A stretch of DNA of 64,000 nt from Streptomyces collinus (lineage in GTDB: Bacteria; Actinomycetota; Actinomycetes; Streptomycetales; Streptomycetaceae). This document shows positions 24,628 to 33,454 of the stretch, piece by piece (position 1 is the first letter of the stretch; each line of letters begins with the position of its first letter). A model generated the notes under the pieces. It made no database searches and was not told the DNA's origin. It saw only the letters and a list, made by a program, of their open reading frames with translations. The stretch lies in assembly GCF_031348265.1 (NCBI RefSeq), contig NZ_CP133771.1, positions 682,001-746,000 on the forward strand, read 5' to 3'. A program made the position numbers and the translations under genes.

Positions 24628-25610
24628 GCCACCGCTCCCTTCCGCTCGCGGGCCGCCTGCTTGGCGGCGTGGGCGGTGGCCGCCTCGCGCACCCAGGTGC
24701 CCTCCTCGTGGGCCGTGCGGCGCCGTTCCATCCGCTGGTCGTTGCACGGGCCGTCGCCCTTGATGACCCGCATCAGCTCGTCCCAGTCGGGCGTGCCGAA
24801 GTCGTGGTGGCCCCGCTCCTCGTTCCAGCGCAGCTCCGGGTCGGGGAGCGTCACGCCGAGCTTCTCGGCCTGCGGGACGGTCATGTCGACGAAGCGCCGG
24901 CGCAGTTCGTCGTTGCTGTGCCGTTTGATCTTCCAGGCCATGGACTGCGCGGAGTTGGGCGAGGCGTCGTCGGGCGGGCCGAACATCATCAGCGACGGCC
25001 ACCACCAGCGGTTCACGGCGTCCTGCACCATCTCGCGCTGCTCCGGGGTGCCGCGCATCATCGTCATCAGCAGCTCGTAGCCCTGCCGCTGGTGGAAGGA
25101 CTCCTCCTTGCAGATCCGCACCATGGCGCGCGCGTAGGGCCCGTAGGAGGAGCGGCACAGCGGCACCTGGTTGCAGATCGCGGCGCCGTCCACGAACCAG
25201 CCGATCACGCCGACGTCCGCGAAGCTCAGCGTCGGGTAGTTGAAGATCGACGAGTACTTCTGGCGGCCCTCGATGAGGCGCTCGGTCAGGTCCGCGCGGT
25301 CGGCGCCCAGCGTCTCCGCCGCCGAATAGAGGTAGAGCCCGTGCCCGGCCTCGTCCTGGACCTTGGCGAACAGAATGGCCTTGCGGCGCAGCGACGGCGC
25401 GCGGGTGATCCACTCGCCCTCCGGCTGCATGCCGATGATCTCCGAGTGCGCGTGCTGCGCGATCTGCCGGATCAGTGTCTTCCGGTAGCCCTCCGGCATC
25501 CAGTCGCGCGGCTCGATCCGCTGGTCCCGCGCGATCGTCCCGTCGAAGTGCTGCTGGAGATCCGGCTCGGCGCCGTCCGTCCCCGCAGGGCTGGAGCGTG
25601 TCGTATCCAT
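24624..25610 (-). CDS. paaA: Phenylacetyl-CoA epoxidase catalytic subunit PaaA
   Basis: A 328-residue di-iron oxygenase that converts phenylacetyl-CoA to its ring-1,2-epoxide. Iron-ligand segments are visible as [18 protein letters not shown] and [22 protein letters not shown]-like [13 protein letters not shown] is also typical. ATG 25610 has a purine-rich GGGAAGTGGGA upstream. It is the first gene of the minus-strand paa operon, and a TetR-type site sits 16 bases upstream of its start codon. The operon therefore probably opens only when phenylacetyl-CoA is present. Confidence 0.94.
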   Translation of the reverse strand: MDTTRSSPAGTDGAEPDLQQHFDGTIARDQRIEPRDWMPEGYRKTLIRQIAQHAHSEIIGMQPEGEWITRAPSLRRKAILFAKVQDEAGHGLYLYSAAETLGADRADLTERLIEGRQKYSSIFNYPTLSFADVGVIGWFVDGAAICNQVPLCRSSYGPYARAMVRICKEESFHQRQGYELLMTMMRGTPEQREMVQDAVNRWWWPSLMMFGPPDDASPNSAQSMAWKIKRHSNDELRRRFVDMTVPQAEKLGVTLPDPELRWNEERGHHDFGTPDWDELMRVIKGDGPCNDQRMERRRTAHEEGTWVREAATAHAAKQAARERKGAVA

Positions 25611-25625
25611 CCGTCCCACTTCCCA

Positions 25626-25643
25626 ACCGACCATTCGTTCGGT
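25626..25643 (+). promoter_or_regulatory. TetR-type operator, paaA side
   Basis: ACCGACCATTCGTTCGGT matches the second site at 25745-25762, read on the other strand, in 14 of 18 positions. The arms ACCGA and TCGGT are inverted repeats. It lies 16-33 bases upstream of the paaA ATG, over its expected transcription start. PaaR, a TetR-family repressor released by phenylacetyl-CoA, is the likely binder; its gene is not in the window. Confidence 0.7.
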
Positions 25644-25700
25644 CCATCGTAGGACACGTCGGCGCGCCTTGGTAAGACCCCTTGGGGAAGCCCTGGACCC

Positions 25701-25730
25701 TTGACAGGCCTCGAAGCGGCTCGATTACAT
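25701..25730 (+). promoter_or_regulatory. Probable promoter of paaI-paaK
   Basis: A perfect -35 hexamer TTGACA (25701-25706) is followed after 18 bases by TTACAT (25725-25730), an imperfect -10. Transcription would start near 25737, a few bases before the second TetR-type site (25745-25762), so a bound repressor would block elongation or initiation. Confidence 0.5.
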
Positions 25731-25744
25731 GGCAACGCCAGCTA

Positions 25745-25762
25745 ACCGAATGTTCGGTCGGT
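25745..25762 (-). promoter_or_regulatory. TetR-type operator, paaI side
   Basis: On the minus strand the site reads ACCGACCGAACATTCGGT. It contains the perfect 14-bp inverted repeat ACCGAATGTTCGGT (plus strand, 25745-25758). It sits just before the paaI start region and is oriented opposite to the paaA-side copy. The pair brackets both divergent promoters. Confidence 0.7.
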
Positions 25763-25769
25763 ACGTGAG

Positions 25770-26207
25770 GTGGTGCGAGAAGTGACCCATACCGTTGACG
25801 CGAGGCCGCCCGCGGAGGCGATGTTCGCCGCGGACGAGGCCTCCCGCGGGCTCGGGATCGAGCTGCGGGAGCAGGGTGAGGGGACCGCCACGCTGCGGAT
25901 GACCGTGACCCCGGCGATGGTGAACGGCCATGGGATCGTCCACGGCGGCTATGTCTTCCTGCTCGCCGACAGCGCCTTCGCCTGCGCCTGCAACAGCCAC
26001 GGCCCGGTGACCGTCGCGGCGGGCGCGGACATCACCTTCGTGGCCCCCGCGTACGAGGGTGACGAACTCGTGGCCCGGGCCGAGGAGCGCACCCGCTACG
26101 GGCGCAGCGGCCTCTACGACGTGACGGTCCGGCGGGGCGACGAGGTGATCGCGGAGTTCCGGGGCCGCAGCCGGAGCATCAGGAGCACGAGCCCGGAGGA
26201 GTCATAG
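25770..26207 (+). CDS. paaI: Hydroxyphenylacetyl-CoA thioesterase PaaI
   Basis: A 145-residue hotdog-fold thioesterase that rescues CoA from stalled pathway intermediates. The family core is visible: NGHGIVHGGYVFLLADSAFA, then AGADITFVAPAYEGDELVA. Several GTG codons lie close together (25770, 25773, 25782); GAGG at 25767-25770 fits the last spacing best, so the true start may be GTG 25782, four codons in. The stop is directly followed by the paaK ATG, which indicates coupling. Confidence 0.9.
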   Translation: MVREVTHTVDARPPAEAMFAADEASRGLGIELREQGEGTATLRMTVTPAMVNGHGIVHGGYVFLLADSAFACACNSHGPVTVAAGADITFVAPAYEGDELVARAEERTRYGRSGLYDVTVRRGDEVIAEFRGRSRSIRSTSPEES

Positions 26208-27563
26208 ATGACCAGCGAGACGACGGCCTCCGGGGCCACGGCGCCCGGGGGACAGCGGCGCGGCGAGCCCCTCCCCCACGATCTGCTCGACGACACGGAG
26301 CGCCTGACGCGCGAGCAGCTGCGCGAGCTCCAGCTCGACCGCCTGCGCCGGAGCCTGCGGCACGCCTACGAGAACGTGGAGACGTACCGGAAGAAGTTCG
26401 ACGCCGCCGGGGTCTCTCCCGACGACTGCCGCTCGCTGGAGGACCTCGCCCGGTTCCCCTTCACCACGAAGGCCGATCTCCGGGACACCTACCCCTTCGG
26501 CATGTTCGCCGTCCCCATGGACCGGGTGCGGCGCGTGCACGCCTCCAGCGGCACCACCGGCCGCCCCACGGTGGTCGGCTACACGGAGAACGACCTGTCG
26601 ATGTGGGCCGACCTCGTCGCCCGCTCGATCCGCGCCGCCGGCGGGCGCCCGGGCCACAAGGTGCACATCTCCTACGGGTACGGGCTGTTCACCGGCGGCC
26701 TCGGCGCGCACTACGGCGCGGAGCGCGCCGGCTGTCTGGTGATCCCGGCCTCCGGCGGCATGACCGCGCGCCAGGTGCAGATCATCCAGGACTTCCGGCC
26801 CGAGATCATCATGGTCACCCCGTCCTACATGCTCACCCTGCTCGACGAGTTCGAGCGCCAGGGCCTCGACCCGCGCGCGAGCAGTCTGCGGGTGGGCATC
26901 TTCGGTGCCGAGCCGTGGACGGAGGAGATGCGCCGCGAGATCGAGGAGCGGACGGACATCCACGCCATCGACATATACGGCCTGTCCGAGGTGATCGGGC
27001 CGGGTGTCGCCCAGGAGTGCGTGGAGACCAAGGACGGGCTGCACGTGTGGGAGGACCACTTCTACCCCGAGGTCGTCGACCCCATCACGGGTGAGGTGCT
27101 GCCCGAGGGCGAGGAGGGCGAGCTGGTCTTCACGTCCCTGACCAAGGAGGCCCTGCCTGTCGTCCGCTACCGGACCCGTGATCTGACCCGGCTGCTGCCC
27201 GGCACGGCCCGGCCCGCGTTCCGCCGCATCGAGAAGATCACCGGCCGCTGCGACGACATGATCATCCTGCGCGGGGTGAACGTCTTTCCCAGCCAGATCG
27301 AGGAGATCGTGCTGCGCACGCCCGGCGTCGCCCCGCACTTCCAGATCCGGCTGACCCGGCGCGGTCGCCTGGACCACATGACCGTCCTCGTCGAGACCCG
27401 CCCCGACGCCGGCCCCGAGCAGCGCGAAGCCGCGGCCGGGGCGATCGCCAAGGCCGTCAAGGACGGCATCGGCATCACCGCCGACGTGACGACCGTCGAA
27501 CCGGAGACCCTGGAACGCTCCGTCGGCAAGATCCGCCGGGTGAAGGACCTGCGCGAGGCGTGA
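26208..27563 (+). CDS. paaK: Phenylacetate--CoA ligase
   Basis: A 451-residue AMP-forming ligase that activates phenylacetate to phenylacetyl-CoA, the first pathway step. The ATP-binding signature SSGTTGRPTVVGY begins near residue 113; YGLSEVIGPGV and GRCDDMIILRGVNVFPSQIE are family-typical. The start follows the paaI stop without a gap, with GGAGGAG upstream. Length is normal (430-450). The window has the upper pathway (K, ABCDE, I), but no paaG, paaZ, paaF or paaH is seen here. Confidence 0.95.
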   Translation: MTSETTASGATAPGGQRRGEPLPHDLLDDTERLTREQLRELQLDRLRRSLRHAYENVETYRKKFDAAGVSPDDCRSLEDLARFPFTTKADLRDTYPFGMFAVPMDRVRRVHASSGTTGRPTVVGYTENDLSMWADLVARSIRAAGGRPGHKVHISYGYGLFTGGLGAHYGAERAGCLVIPASGGMTARQVQIIQDFRPEIIMVTPSYMLTLLDEFERQGLDPRASSLRVGIFGAEPWTEEMRREIEERTDIHAIDIYGLSEVIGPGVAQECVETKDGLHVWEDHFYPEVVDPITGEVLPEGEEGELVFTSLTKEALPVVRYRTRDLTRLLPGTARPAFRRIEKITGRCDDMIILRGVNVFPSQIEEIVLRTPGVAPHFQIRLTRRGRLDHMTVLVETRPDAGPEQREAAAGAIAKAVKDGIGITADVTTVEPETLERSVGKIRRVKDLREA

Positions 27564-27586
27564 TCCGCCGCGGCAGGCGGCAGTTC

Positions 27587-28801
27587 TCAGGAGCAGCACT
27601 TCGCCTCGGCCGCCCGGGCGGCGGTGGGGCCGGGGTGGCCCGCCCCGGGTGCCACCGCCCGGCCGGCGACCGGTTTGCGGATCAGGAGCAGGGCCGCGTC
27701 GTCGTGCAGCCGGCCACCCACGTGGGCCAGCAGTTCGTCGTGCAGGGCGTCCAGGGTGCGCGCCGGCTCGTGGGAGACGTGGCGTTCCAGCCCTTCGGCG
27801 AGCGGATAGAAGGCCCGTCCGCCGTCGCGGGCCTCGGTGACGCCGTCGGTGTAGAGCAGCAGTTGGTCGCCGTCGGCGAAGGGCAGCGTCTGGAGCCCGG
27901 GTGTGTGGCCCGCGAGCGCGCGCAGGCCGAGCGGCGGGGCCGGGTGCGGGGGCTCCACGGCGCTGATGCTCCCTGACGCGCTGACCAGCAGCGGGGGCGC
28001 GTGCCCGCAGTTCACGACCTCCAGGTGCCCGTCCCGCGGGTACCCGGCGACCACGGCGGTGACGAAGTCGTCGTGGCCGAGGTTGCGGGCGAGGCTCCGC
28101 TCGATCCGCTCGACCACGGCGAGGAGGTCGGGTTCGTCGTGGGCGGCTTCCCGGAAGACACCGAGCACCAGCGCCGCGGTTCCCACGGCCGGAAGCCCCT
28201 TGCCGCGTACGTCGCCGACGATCAGCCGAACGCCGTGCGGGGTGGATATCAGTGCGTACAGGTCCCCACCGATCCGTGCCTCGGCCGCCGCCGCGCTGTA
28301 GCGGACGGCCGCCTGGAACGGCCCGACCCTCGCCGGCACGGGCTTGAGCAGCGCGTGCTGGGCGGTCTCCGCGACCGAGCGGACGGCGGCGAGCACCCGT
28401 TCCCGCCGCCCGCGCAGGACGCTGGCCAGGCCGCTCGCGAGGGTGACCGTCACCAGGGCCGCCAGCACGGCGGCCAGCTCCCGGCCCGGCACACCGTCCC
28501 GGACCCCGAGCAGGGCGCCGAGCAGCGCGGTGAGGAAACCGGCCCAGAAGACACCCCGCGGCCCGTTGGTCGTCGCCGCCAGAGCGGGACCGGCCACGAG
28601 CAGGGGCAGCCAGATCATCCCGGCACCGTCGGCGAGGCCGGAGAGCACGACGACGCAGACGACCAGCGCGGGCAGGGCCGGAGTGCCGGCGGCCAGCTGC
28701 GCGAGCACGCGTTTGCGGGCCGACGTCCTGGCACCGGCCACTCGGACACTGAACGGCCGTGCAGGCCGGCGACCGCCACCGAGGTCTCGCGCATGGCTCA
28801 T
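27587..28801 (-). CDS. Membrane-anchored SpoIIE-type PP2C serine phosphatase
   Basis: A 404-residue protein: three or more membrane segments at about residues 38-125 (ALPALVVCVVVLSGL, MIWLPLLVAGPALAA, ELAAVLAALVTVTLASGLA) and a SpoIIE-type PP2C domain to the end. Metal-site motifs are GGDLYALISTPHGVRLIVGD, LLLYTDGVTEARD and HDDAALLLIRK. Such phosphatases dephosphorylate anti-sigma-factor antagonists with STAS domains. It strongly resembles the 379-residue phosphatase at 61660-62799, for example RGKGLPAVGTAALVLGVFRE against RGKGLSAVGAASAVISCFRE. No sensor domain is visible beyond the membrane part. Confidence 0.88.
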   Translation of the reverse strand: MSHARDLGGGRRPARPFSVRVAGARTSARKRVLAQLAAGTPALPALVVCVVVLSGLADGAGMIWLPLLVAGPALAATTNGPRGVFWAGFLTALLGALLGVRDGVPGRELAAVLAALVTVTLASGLASVLRGRRERVLAAVRSVAETAQHALLKPVPARVGPFQAAVRYSAAAAEARIGGDLYALISTPHGVRLIVGDVRGKGLPAVGTAALVLGVFREAAHDEPDLLAVVERIERSLARNLGHDDFVTAVVAGYPRDGHLEVVNCGHAPPLLVSASGSISAVEPPHPAPPLGLRALAGHTPGLQTLPFADGDQLLLYTDGVTEARDGGRAFYPLAEGLERHVSHEPARTLDALHDELLAHVGGRLHDDAALLLIRKPVAGRAVAPGAGHPGPTAARAAEAKCCS

Positions 28802-28914
28802 GTTCCTATCGGGTCCTCACCTGTGAGCGGGGCGCGAGGCTCGGGGCGCGCCCACGGAATGTCCGTTTCATCCAGAGAACGGGGTGGGCCGGGGCGCGGG
28901 CAAGGAGCGGATTT

Positions 28915-29673
28915 TCAGATAGTGAGCGAGAGGCCTCTCGTCACGCGGCTCGCGGTCGGCAGCAGCCGTTCGCGGATCTCCGGCAGCCGGGAGAGCCGGT
29001 TCGACGGCAGCGAGACACCGAGGGAGCCGACGGTGTCCCCGCTGTAGACCGGGACGGCGACACAGACCGTGCCGAGGGAGTACTCCTCCAGGTCCGTGAT
29101 GGCCGGGGCCAGCGGCGGGGTCTCCAGTCGCCGGAGCAGTTCCGGGAGGCTGGTGATGGTCCGCGGGGTGAGGTCGGCGAGGTGGTGGCGGGACAGGTAG
29201 TCCCTGCGGGCCTCCTCGTCCAGTTCGCGCAGGACGGACTTGCCCAGCGCGGTGGCGTGCCCCGCGTCCTCGAAACCCACCCAGAGATCGACACGCGGGG
29301 TACCGGGGCCGTCGACGATCTCCGCGACCCGGATCTCGCCCTCCTCGTAGAAGGTGAGGTAGGCGGCGGTCGCGAGTTCGTCCCGCAGGGCTGCGAGGGT
29401 GGGCCGGACCCGGCTGAGCAGCGCCTGGGCGCGCCCGGTGGACTGCAGGGTCTGGAGCTTGTCGCCGAGGATGAAGCCACCGTCGTCCAGCTTGCGCACG
29501 TACCCGTCGTGCACCAGGGTCCGCAGCAGGTGATAGGTCGTGGCCAGGGGCAGGCGCGTCTCGCGCGCCAGCTGCTTGGCCGGGGCGCCGTTCTCGTGCG
29601 CGCTCACCGCCTCCAGCAGCCGCATGGCCCGCTGGACGGAGTTGATGAGCGTTGGGCCGTCTTGCGCACCCAT
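28915..29673 (-). CDS. IclR-family transcriptional regulator
   Basis: A 252-residue regulator with an N-terminal winged helix (SVQRAMRLLEAVSAHENGAP, then LPLATTYHLLRTLVHDGYV) and an IclR effector domain (VAEIVDGPGTPRVDLWVGFE, GHATALGKSVLRELDEE, SLGTVCVAVPVYSG). I chose ATG 29673 (MGAQDGPTLINSVQRAM); the open frame extends to 29772 but the added residues are low-complexity. It lies between a phosphatase gene and the repeat block before the hydrogenase locus, so no target is evident. It is intact, unlike the IclR remnant at 14 kb. Confidence 0.88.
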   Translation of the reverse strand: MGAQDGPTLINSVQRAMRLLEAVSAHENGAPAKQLARETRLPLATTYHLLRTLVHDGYVRKLDDGGFILGDKLQTLQSTGRAQALLSRVRPTLAALRDELATAAYLTFYEEGEIRVAEIVDGPGTPRVDLWVGFEDAGHATALGKSVLRELDEEARRDYLSRHHLADLTPRTITSLPELLRRLETPPLAPAITDLEEYSLGTVCVAVPVYSGDTVGSLGVSLPSNRLSRLPEIRERLLPTASRVTRGLSLTI

Positions 29674-30335
29674 ACGAACAGCGTGCGTCAGGCGTACGGC
29701 CCGGGCAAGGGGAACAGGGTGGAGCGAGCGGGGCGCCTCGTGCCGGGGCGCCTGTGCGCGTCGGAGCGACACGCGGTTGCGCGATCGCGGGTGTCAGGAC
29801 CCAGCGGGCCGGGCGAGCGCCCCAGGGCGGTGGACGCGCGGACGCCGAGGCCGACCGGGGTGCCGTCCGCGCGGTCCGGGGCGTCGGCCCCTGAGGGCAG
29901 GGCGGGGCAGGCGACGGCATCTCCAGGCCGAGCGCCCGGTCTCGGTGCGTGGCCGGCCGTCGTCGGCCAGGTCTCGCGCCATCGGCCCGGCCTCGCGCCT
30001 CGCCCCGGCCCCGTCCATAGCCGGCCCCCGTCGACCCGGCCTCGCGCCTCGCCCCGGCCCCGGTCCATCGCCGACCCCCGTCGCCCCGGCCTCGGCGCAT
30101 GGCCGACCCCCGTCGGCCCGGGTGACGGGCGACAGGGTGTATCCCCCGGCCGGGCCGCACGGCCCTCGCAACCGACGGGCGAGGCAGCGCGGCCCGGCCG
30201 CGCGAGGCCCTGGCCTCCGGCGAAGCCCGGAAGCCCGCAGCACCCGCGTGCCCGTTCGGCCGGAAGCGCATGAGGGCCGCGAAACGCCGCCGTGGTCCTT
30301 CGCTGTCCTCCCCCTACGGGCGACCATGCCGTGTC
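29674..30335. other. 662-base intergenic region before the hydrogenase maturation operon
   Basis: No convincing gene is seen. Long open frames cross the region on both strands but are low-complexity Arg/Pro/Ala sequence. It should hold the divergent promoters of the IclR gene and hoxX. About 180 bases of it are diverged GC-rich repeats (29940-30120). Confidence 0.6.
29940..30120. repeat. Diverged GC-rich tandem repeat, period about 49 bp
   Basis: The phrase GCCTCGCGCC begins at 29991 and recurs at 30040 within two near-identical 49-base units that share CTCGCCCCGGCCCC, then GTCCAT and GCC followed by CCCCCGTCG. A third unit (30090-30120) begins GCCTCGGCGCATGGCCGACC. A more diverged copy (about 29942-29990) begins CTCGGTGCGTGGCCGGCC. 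The units are not multiples of three and no protein is conserved across them. Confidence 0.75.
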
Positions 30336-32081
30336 ATGGACATCTTGCTCGTCGCCAGCGCGTTCAACAGCCTGACCCAGCGTGTGTTCGCCGAACTGTC
30401 GGACGAGGGGCACCACGTGGACGTCGTGCTCGCCTCGCACGGCCCCGACGCGGTCCGGGCCGCCGTACGCGAGGGGTGCCCGGAGCTGATCGTCGCCCCG
30501 ATGCTGAAGTCGGCCCTGCCGGAGGACGTGTGGCGGGAGCACACCTGCCTGATCGTGCATCCGGGGCCGCCCGGCGACCGGGGCCCGTCGTCGCTGGACT
30601 GGGCGATCGCCGAGGAGGCGTCCGAGTGGGGCGTGACGGTGCTCCAGGCCGAGGCGGCCATGGACGCGGGGGACGTGTGGGCGGACGGCACCTTCCCGGT
30701 GCCGCCGACGGGCAAGAGCGACATGTACCGCAACGAGGTGGCGGACGCCGCCACGGCCGCCGTGCTGCTGGCCGTGCGGCGCTACGCCGAGGGATCGTAC
30801 AAGCCGCGCCCGCAGAGCGAACCCGGGGCCCACGTTCTGTGGCGGGACTACTTCCGCCAGGACCAGCGCCGGATCGACTGGGAGAACGACAGCACGGCGA
30901 CAGTGCTGCGCAAGCTGCGCGGAGCCGACTCGCAGCCCGGCGTCCGGGACGAGATCTGCGGCCAGGAGGTGTTCCTGCACGGCGGGCACCCCGAGGACCG
31001 GCTGCGCGGGGAGCCCGGGGAATTGCTCGCGACCCGGGCCGGCGCGGTCTGCCGGGCCACCCGGGACGGCGCGGTGTGGATCCCGGAGCTGCGTCCACGC
31101 AAGAGCTCCGGTGACCCCGCGCCGTTCCGCCGCCCGGCGGCCTCGGTGCTCGCCGGGTTCCCGGCCCCGCCCGGCAGCGGCCCGGGCATGCCGGGTTCGT
31201 ACGACCGCCCGTACTGGCTGCCCGAGATCGCCGCCCCGCTCGAACTGCCCCCGGAGCGCACCACCTGGACCGACATCCGCTACCGGCAGCGCGGGCAGGT
31301 CGGCTTCCTCGCCTTCTCGTTCCCCGGCGGGGCCATGAGCACCACCCACTGCCGCAGGCTGCTCGCCGCCTGGCGGTACGCCCTCACCCGCCCCACCTCG
31401 GTCCTGGTGCTCGGCGGCGCCCGCGACTTCTTCTCCAACGGCATCCACCTCAACGTCATCGAGGCGGCGGGCGACCCGGCGGGCGAGTCCTGGTCCAACC
31501 TGAACGCCATGAACGACCTGGTCGAGGCGGTGCTGCGCACCACCGACCGGCTGGTGGTGTCGGCCCTCGGCGGCAACGCGGCGGCGGGCGGCGTCATGCT
31601 CGCCCTGGCCGCCGACGAGGTCTGGTGCCGCACGGGCAGCGTCCTCAATCCGCACTACCGGAACATGGGCCTGTACGGATCGGAGTACTGGACGTACTCG
31701 CTGCCCCGCCGGGTGGGTGCCGAGACGGCCGAGCGGCTGACGACCGAGGCGTTGCCGGTGAGCTCCGCGACGGCCGAGCGCCTCGGGCTGGTGGACCGCC
31801 TGCTGCCCGTCGCGGCCCGGGAGTTCGCCCCCGAGGTCGAGCGCCTGGCCGCCGACCTGGCCGCGGACCCGGACCTTCCGCGCCGGATCACCGCCAAGCC
31901 CACGACCCGTCACGCGGACGAGCTGACGCGGCCCCTCGCCGAGTACCGGCGGGCCGAACTCGCCCAGATGCGGGCCGTCTTCTTCGACCCCGAGGCGCCC
32001 TATCACGCGCTGCGGTCCGCCTTCGTCCGCAAGCTCCCGAACGGCTCCGCCCGGCCGCTGGCCACCGGGGACGTGCGATGA
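30336..32081 (+). CDS. hoxX: Hydrogenase maturation protein HoxX (CO supply from formyl-CoA)
   Basis: A 581-residue two-part enzyme. The N-terminal part resembles formyl-THF-dependent formyltransferases (LIVHPGPPGDRGPSSLDWAI, VTVLQAEAAMDAGDVWA). The C-terminal part is an enoyl-CoA hydratase fold (FFSNGIHLNVIEAAG, ALGGNAAAGGVMLALAADEV). HoxX makes the active-site CO ligand of [NiFe]-hydrogenases under oxygen by decarbonylating formyl-CoA. ATG 30336 is chosen by homology; no good Shine-Dalgarno is seen, so the start is less certain than the identity. It heads the maturation operon and overlaps the protease gene (ATGA). Confidence 0.9.
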   Translation: MDILLVASAFNSLTQRVFAELSDEGHHVDVVLASHGPDAVRAAVREGCPELIVAPMLKSALPEDVWREHTCLIVHPGPPGDRGPSSLDWAIAEEASEWGVTVLQAEAAMDAGDVWADGTFPVPPTGKSDMYRNEVADAATAAVLLAVRRYAEGSYKPRPQSEPGAHVLWRDYFRQDQRRIDWENDSTATVLRKLRGADSQPGVRDEICGQEVFLHGGHPEDRLRGEPGELLATRAGAVCRATRDGAVWIPELRPRKSSGDPAPFRRPAASVLAGFPAPPGSGPGMPGSYDRPYWLPEIAAPLELPPERTTWTDIRYRQRGQVGFLAFSFPGGAMSTTHCRRLLAAWRYALTRPTSVLVLGGARDFFSNGIHLNVIEAAGDPAGESWSNLNAMNDLVEAVLRTTDRLVVSALGGNAAAGGVMLALAADEVWCRTGSVLNPHYRNMGLYGSEYWTYSLPRRVGAETAERLTTEALPVSSATAERLGLVDRLLPVAAREFAPEVERLAADLAADPDLPRRITAKPTTRHADELTRPLAEYRRAELAQMRAVFFDPEAPYHALRSAFVRKLPNGSARPLATGDVR

Positions 32082-32665
32082 GCGCGCGGCTGCTCGTGGC
32101 GGGGGTCGGCAACATCTTCCTCGCCGACGACGCCTTCGGCCCCGAGGTGATCCGCGCCCTGGACCAGGACCCGCTGCCGCCGGAGGTACGGGTGCGAGAC
32201 TTCGGCATCCGCGGCATGGACCTGGCGTACGAACTGCTCGACGGCTACGACACGGCCGTCCTGGTCGACGCGTCCGTGCGGGGGCACGAGCCGGGCACAC
32301 TGTCGCTGATCGAGCCGGACCTGCCCGACGGCTCCACGGCCGGCGCCCCGCCCGAGGCGCACGGCATGGACCCGGCGAAGGTCCTCGCCCTGGCCGCCCA
32401 CCTGGGCGACGAGCCCCTCCCCCGCGTCCTGGTCCTGGCCTGTGAGCCCGAGCTGCGGGCACCCGCCGACGAGGACATCGCGCCGGGCATCAGCGCGACG
32501 GTGCGGGAGGCGGTCGGTCGGGCGGTCGCGGCGCTGCACACCATGGTGCCGGTGCTGCTCGCCGACCCGGCCGCCACGCCCCCGTTGAGCCGCCCGGACG
32601 AATCCGCACCCCTGTCGTCGGCCGGGCTGCCGGGCATGGTGAGCGGCGGCGCGGAGGATCGGTAG
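32078..32665 (+). CDS. Hydrogenase maturation protease (HyaD/HupD type)
   Basis: A 195-residue nickel-dependent endopeptidase expected to cut the C-terminal tail from the large subunit after nickel insertion. The family signature is GVGNIFLADDAFGPEVI near the N-terminus, with the metal-binding Asp in the next conserved block (AVLVDASVRGHEPG) and His in PPEAHGMDP. The last 35 residues are Ala/Pro/Ser-rich and not conserved. It starts inside the hoxX stop and precedes hypB by 39 bases. The large subunit here carries a 22-residue tail after its last ligand, so a protease is needed. Confidence 0.88.
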   Translation: MSARLLVAGVGNIFLADDAFGPEVIRALDQDPLPPEVRVRDFGIRGMDLAYELLDGYDTAVLVDASVRGHEPGTLSLIEPDLPDGSTAGAPPEAHGMDPAKVLALAAHLGDEPLPRVLVLACEPELRAPADEDIAPGISATVREAVGRAVAALHTMVPVLLADPAATPPLSRPDESAPLSSAGLPGMVSGGAEDR

Positions 32666-32704
32666 CGGAACGATTTCCCTACCGACCCGCGAGGAGCGGC
32701 GCCC

Positions 32705-33454
32705 ATGTGCGATTCCGTGGACGAGGTCACCCGGGCCGTCCTGGCGAAGAACGACGGTCTGGCCGCGGACCTGCGTGAGACGTTGGCCCGGCGCGGTGTG
32801 AGCGTGGTCAACCTGCTGTCCAGCCCGGGCAGCGGCAAGACGGAACTGCTCGGGCGGGTGCTGGCCAGGGCGGTGGAGCGGAGTCTTCCGGTGGCCGCCC
32901 TCACCGCCGACCTGGCGACCGAGAACGACGCCGGCCGGCTGGCCCGTTCGGGCGCCCCGGTGAAGCAGCTGCTGACGGACGGCCTGTGCCATCTGGAGGC
33001 ACGGCAGCTGCGCGGCCATGTGGAGAGCTGGCTGCCCGAGGGCACGTCACTGCTGTTCGTGGAGAACGTCGGCAATCTCGTCTGCCCCGCGTCCTACGAC
33101 CTCGGCGAGAGCCTGCGGATCGTGCTCATGGCGGTGACGGAGGGCGAGGACAAGCCGCTGAAGTACCCCACGGCCTTCGGCTCCGCCCATCTCGTGGTGC
33201 TGACGAAGACCGATCTGGCCGGGCCGGCCGGGTTCGACGAGGCGGCTTTCGAGGCGAACGTCCAGCGGGTCAACCCGGGGGTGGAGGTGCTCCGCTCCTG
33301 CGCCCGCACCGGCGCCGGCGTCGACGCCCTGCTGGAACGCGTGCTGGCCGTCCGGGACGCGGCCCCGGCCCACCGGCCGCCCCTGGCACCCCGCCCCCAC
33401 ACCCACACCCACACCCACACCCACGAGGGCGCCGAAGCCGGCCTCGTCCCGTGA
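32705..33454 (+). CDS. hypB: Hydrogenase nickel incorporation GTPase HypB with C-terminal His tail
   Basis: A 249-residue GTPase that helps insert nickel into the large subunit. The P-loop SSPGSGKTELLG is at about residues 39-50. Other motifs are ENVGNLVCPASYDLGE, with a metal-binding Cys, and LVVLTKTDLAGP. The usual N-terminal His-rich region is absent; instead the C-terminus has five His alternating with Thr (His232-His240), encoded by a CACACC microsatellite at 33399-33425. This may serve nickel storage. The stop overlaps the hypF GTG. Confidence 0.93.
   Translation: MCDSVDEVTRAVLAKNDGLAADLRETLARRGVSVVNLLSSPGSGKTELLGRVLARAVERSLPVAALTADLATENDAGRLARSGAPVKQLLTDGLCHLEARQLRGHVESWLPEGTSLLFVENVGNLVCPASYDLGESLRIVLMAVTEGEDKPLKYPTAFGSAHLVVLTKTDLAGPAGFDEAAFEANVQRVNPGVEVLRSCARTGAGVDALLERVLAVRDAAPAHRPPLAPRPHTHTHTHTHEGAEAGLVP

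Noticed and set aside
29940..30120. Repeat block considered as a CRISPR array
   Set aside because: The units are contiguous, diverged and without unique spacers, and no cas genes are present.
28868..30271. A 467-codon minus-strand open frame over the IclR gene and repeats
   Set aside because: It is a different frame from the IclR gene, which shows a full winged helix and effector domain; the rest is repeat-derived Arg/Ala/Pro sequence.
29688..32462. A 924-codon minus-strand open frame across the repeat block and hoxX
   Set aside because: The sequence is Arg/Pro/Gly-rich without motifs and is opposite a well-supported HoxX gene.
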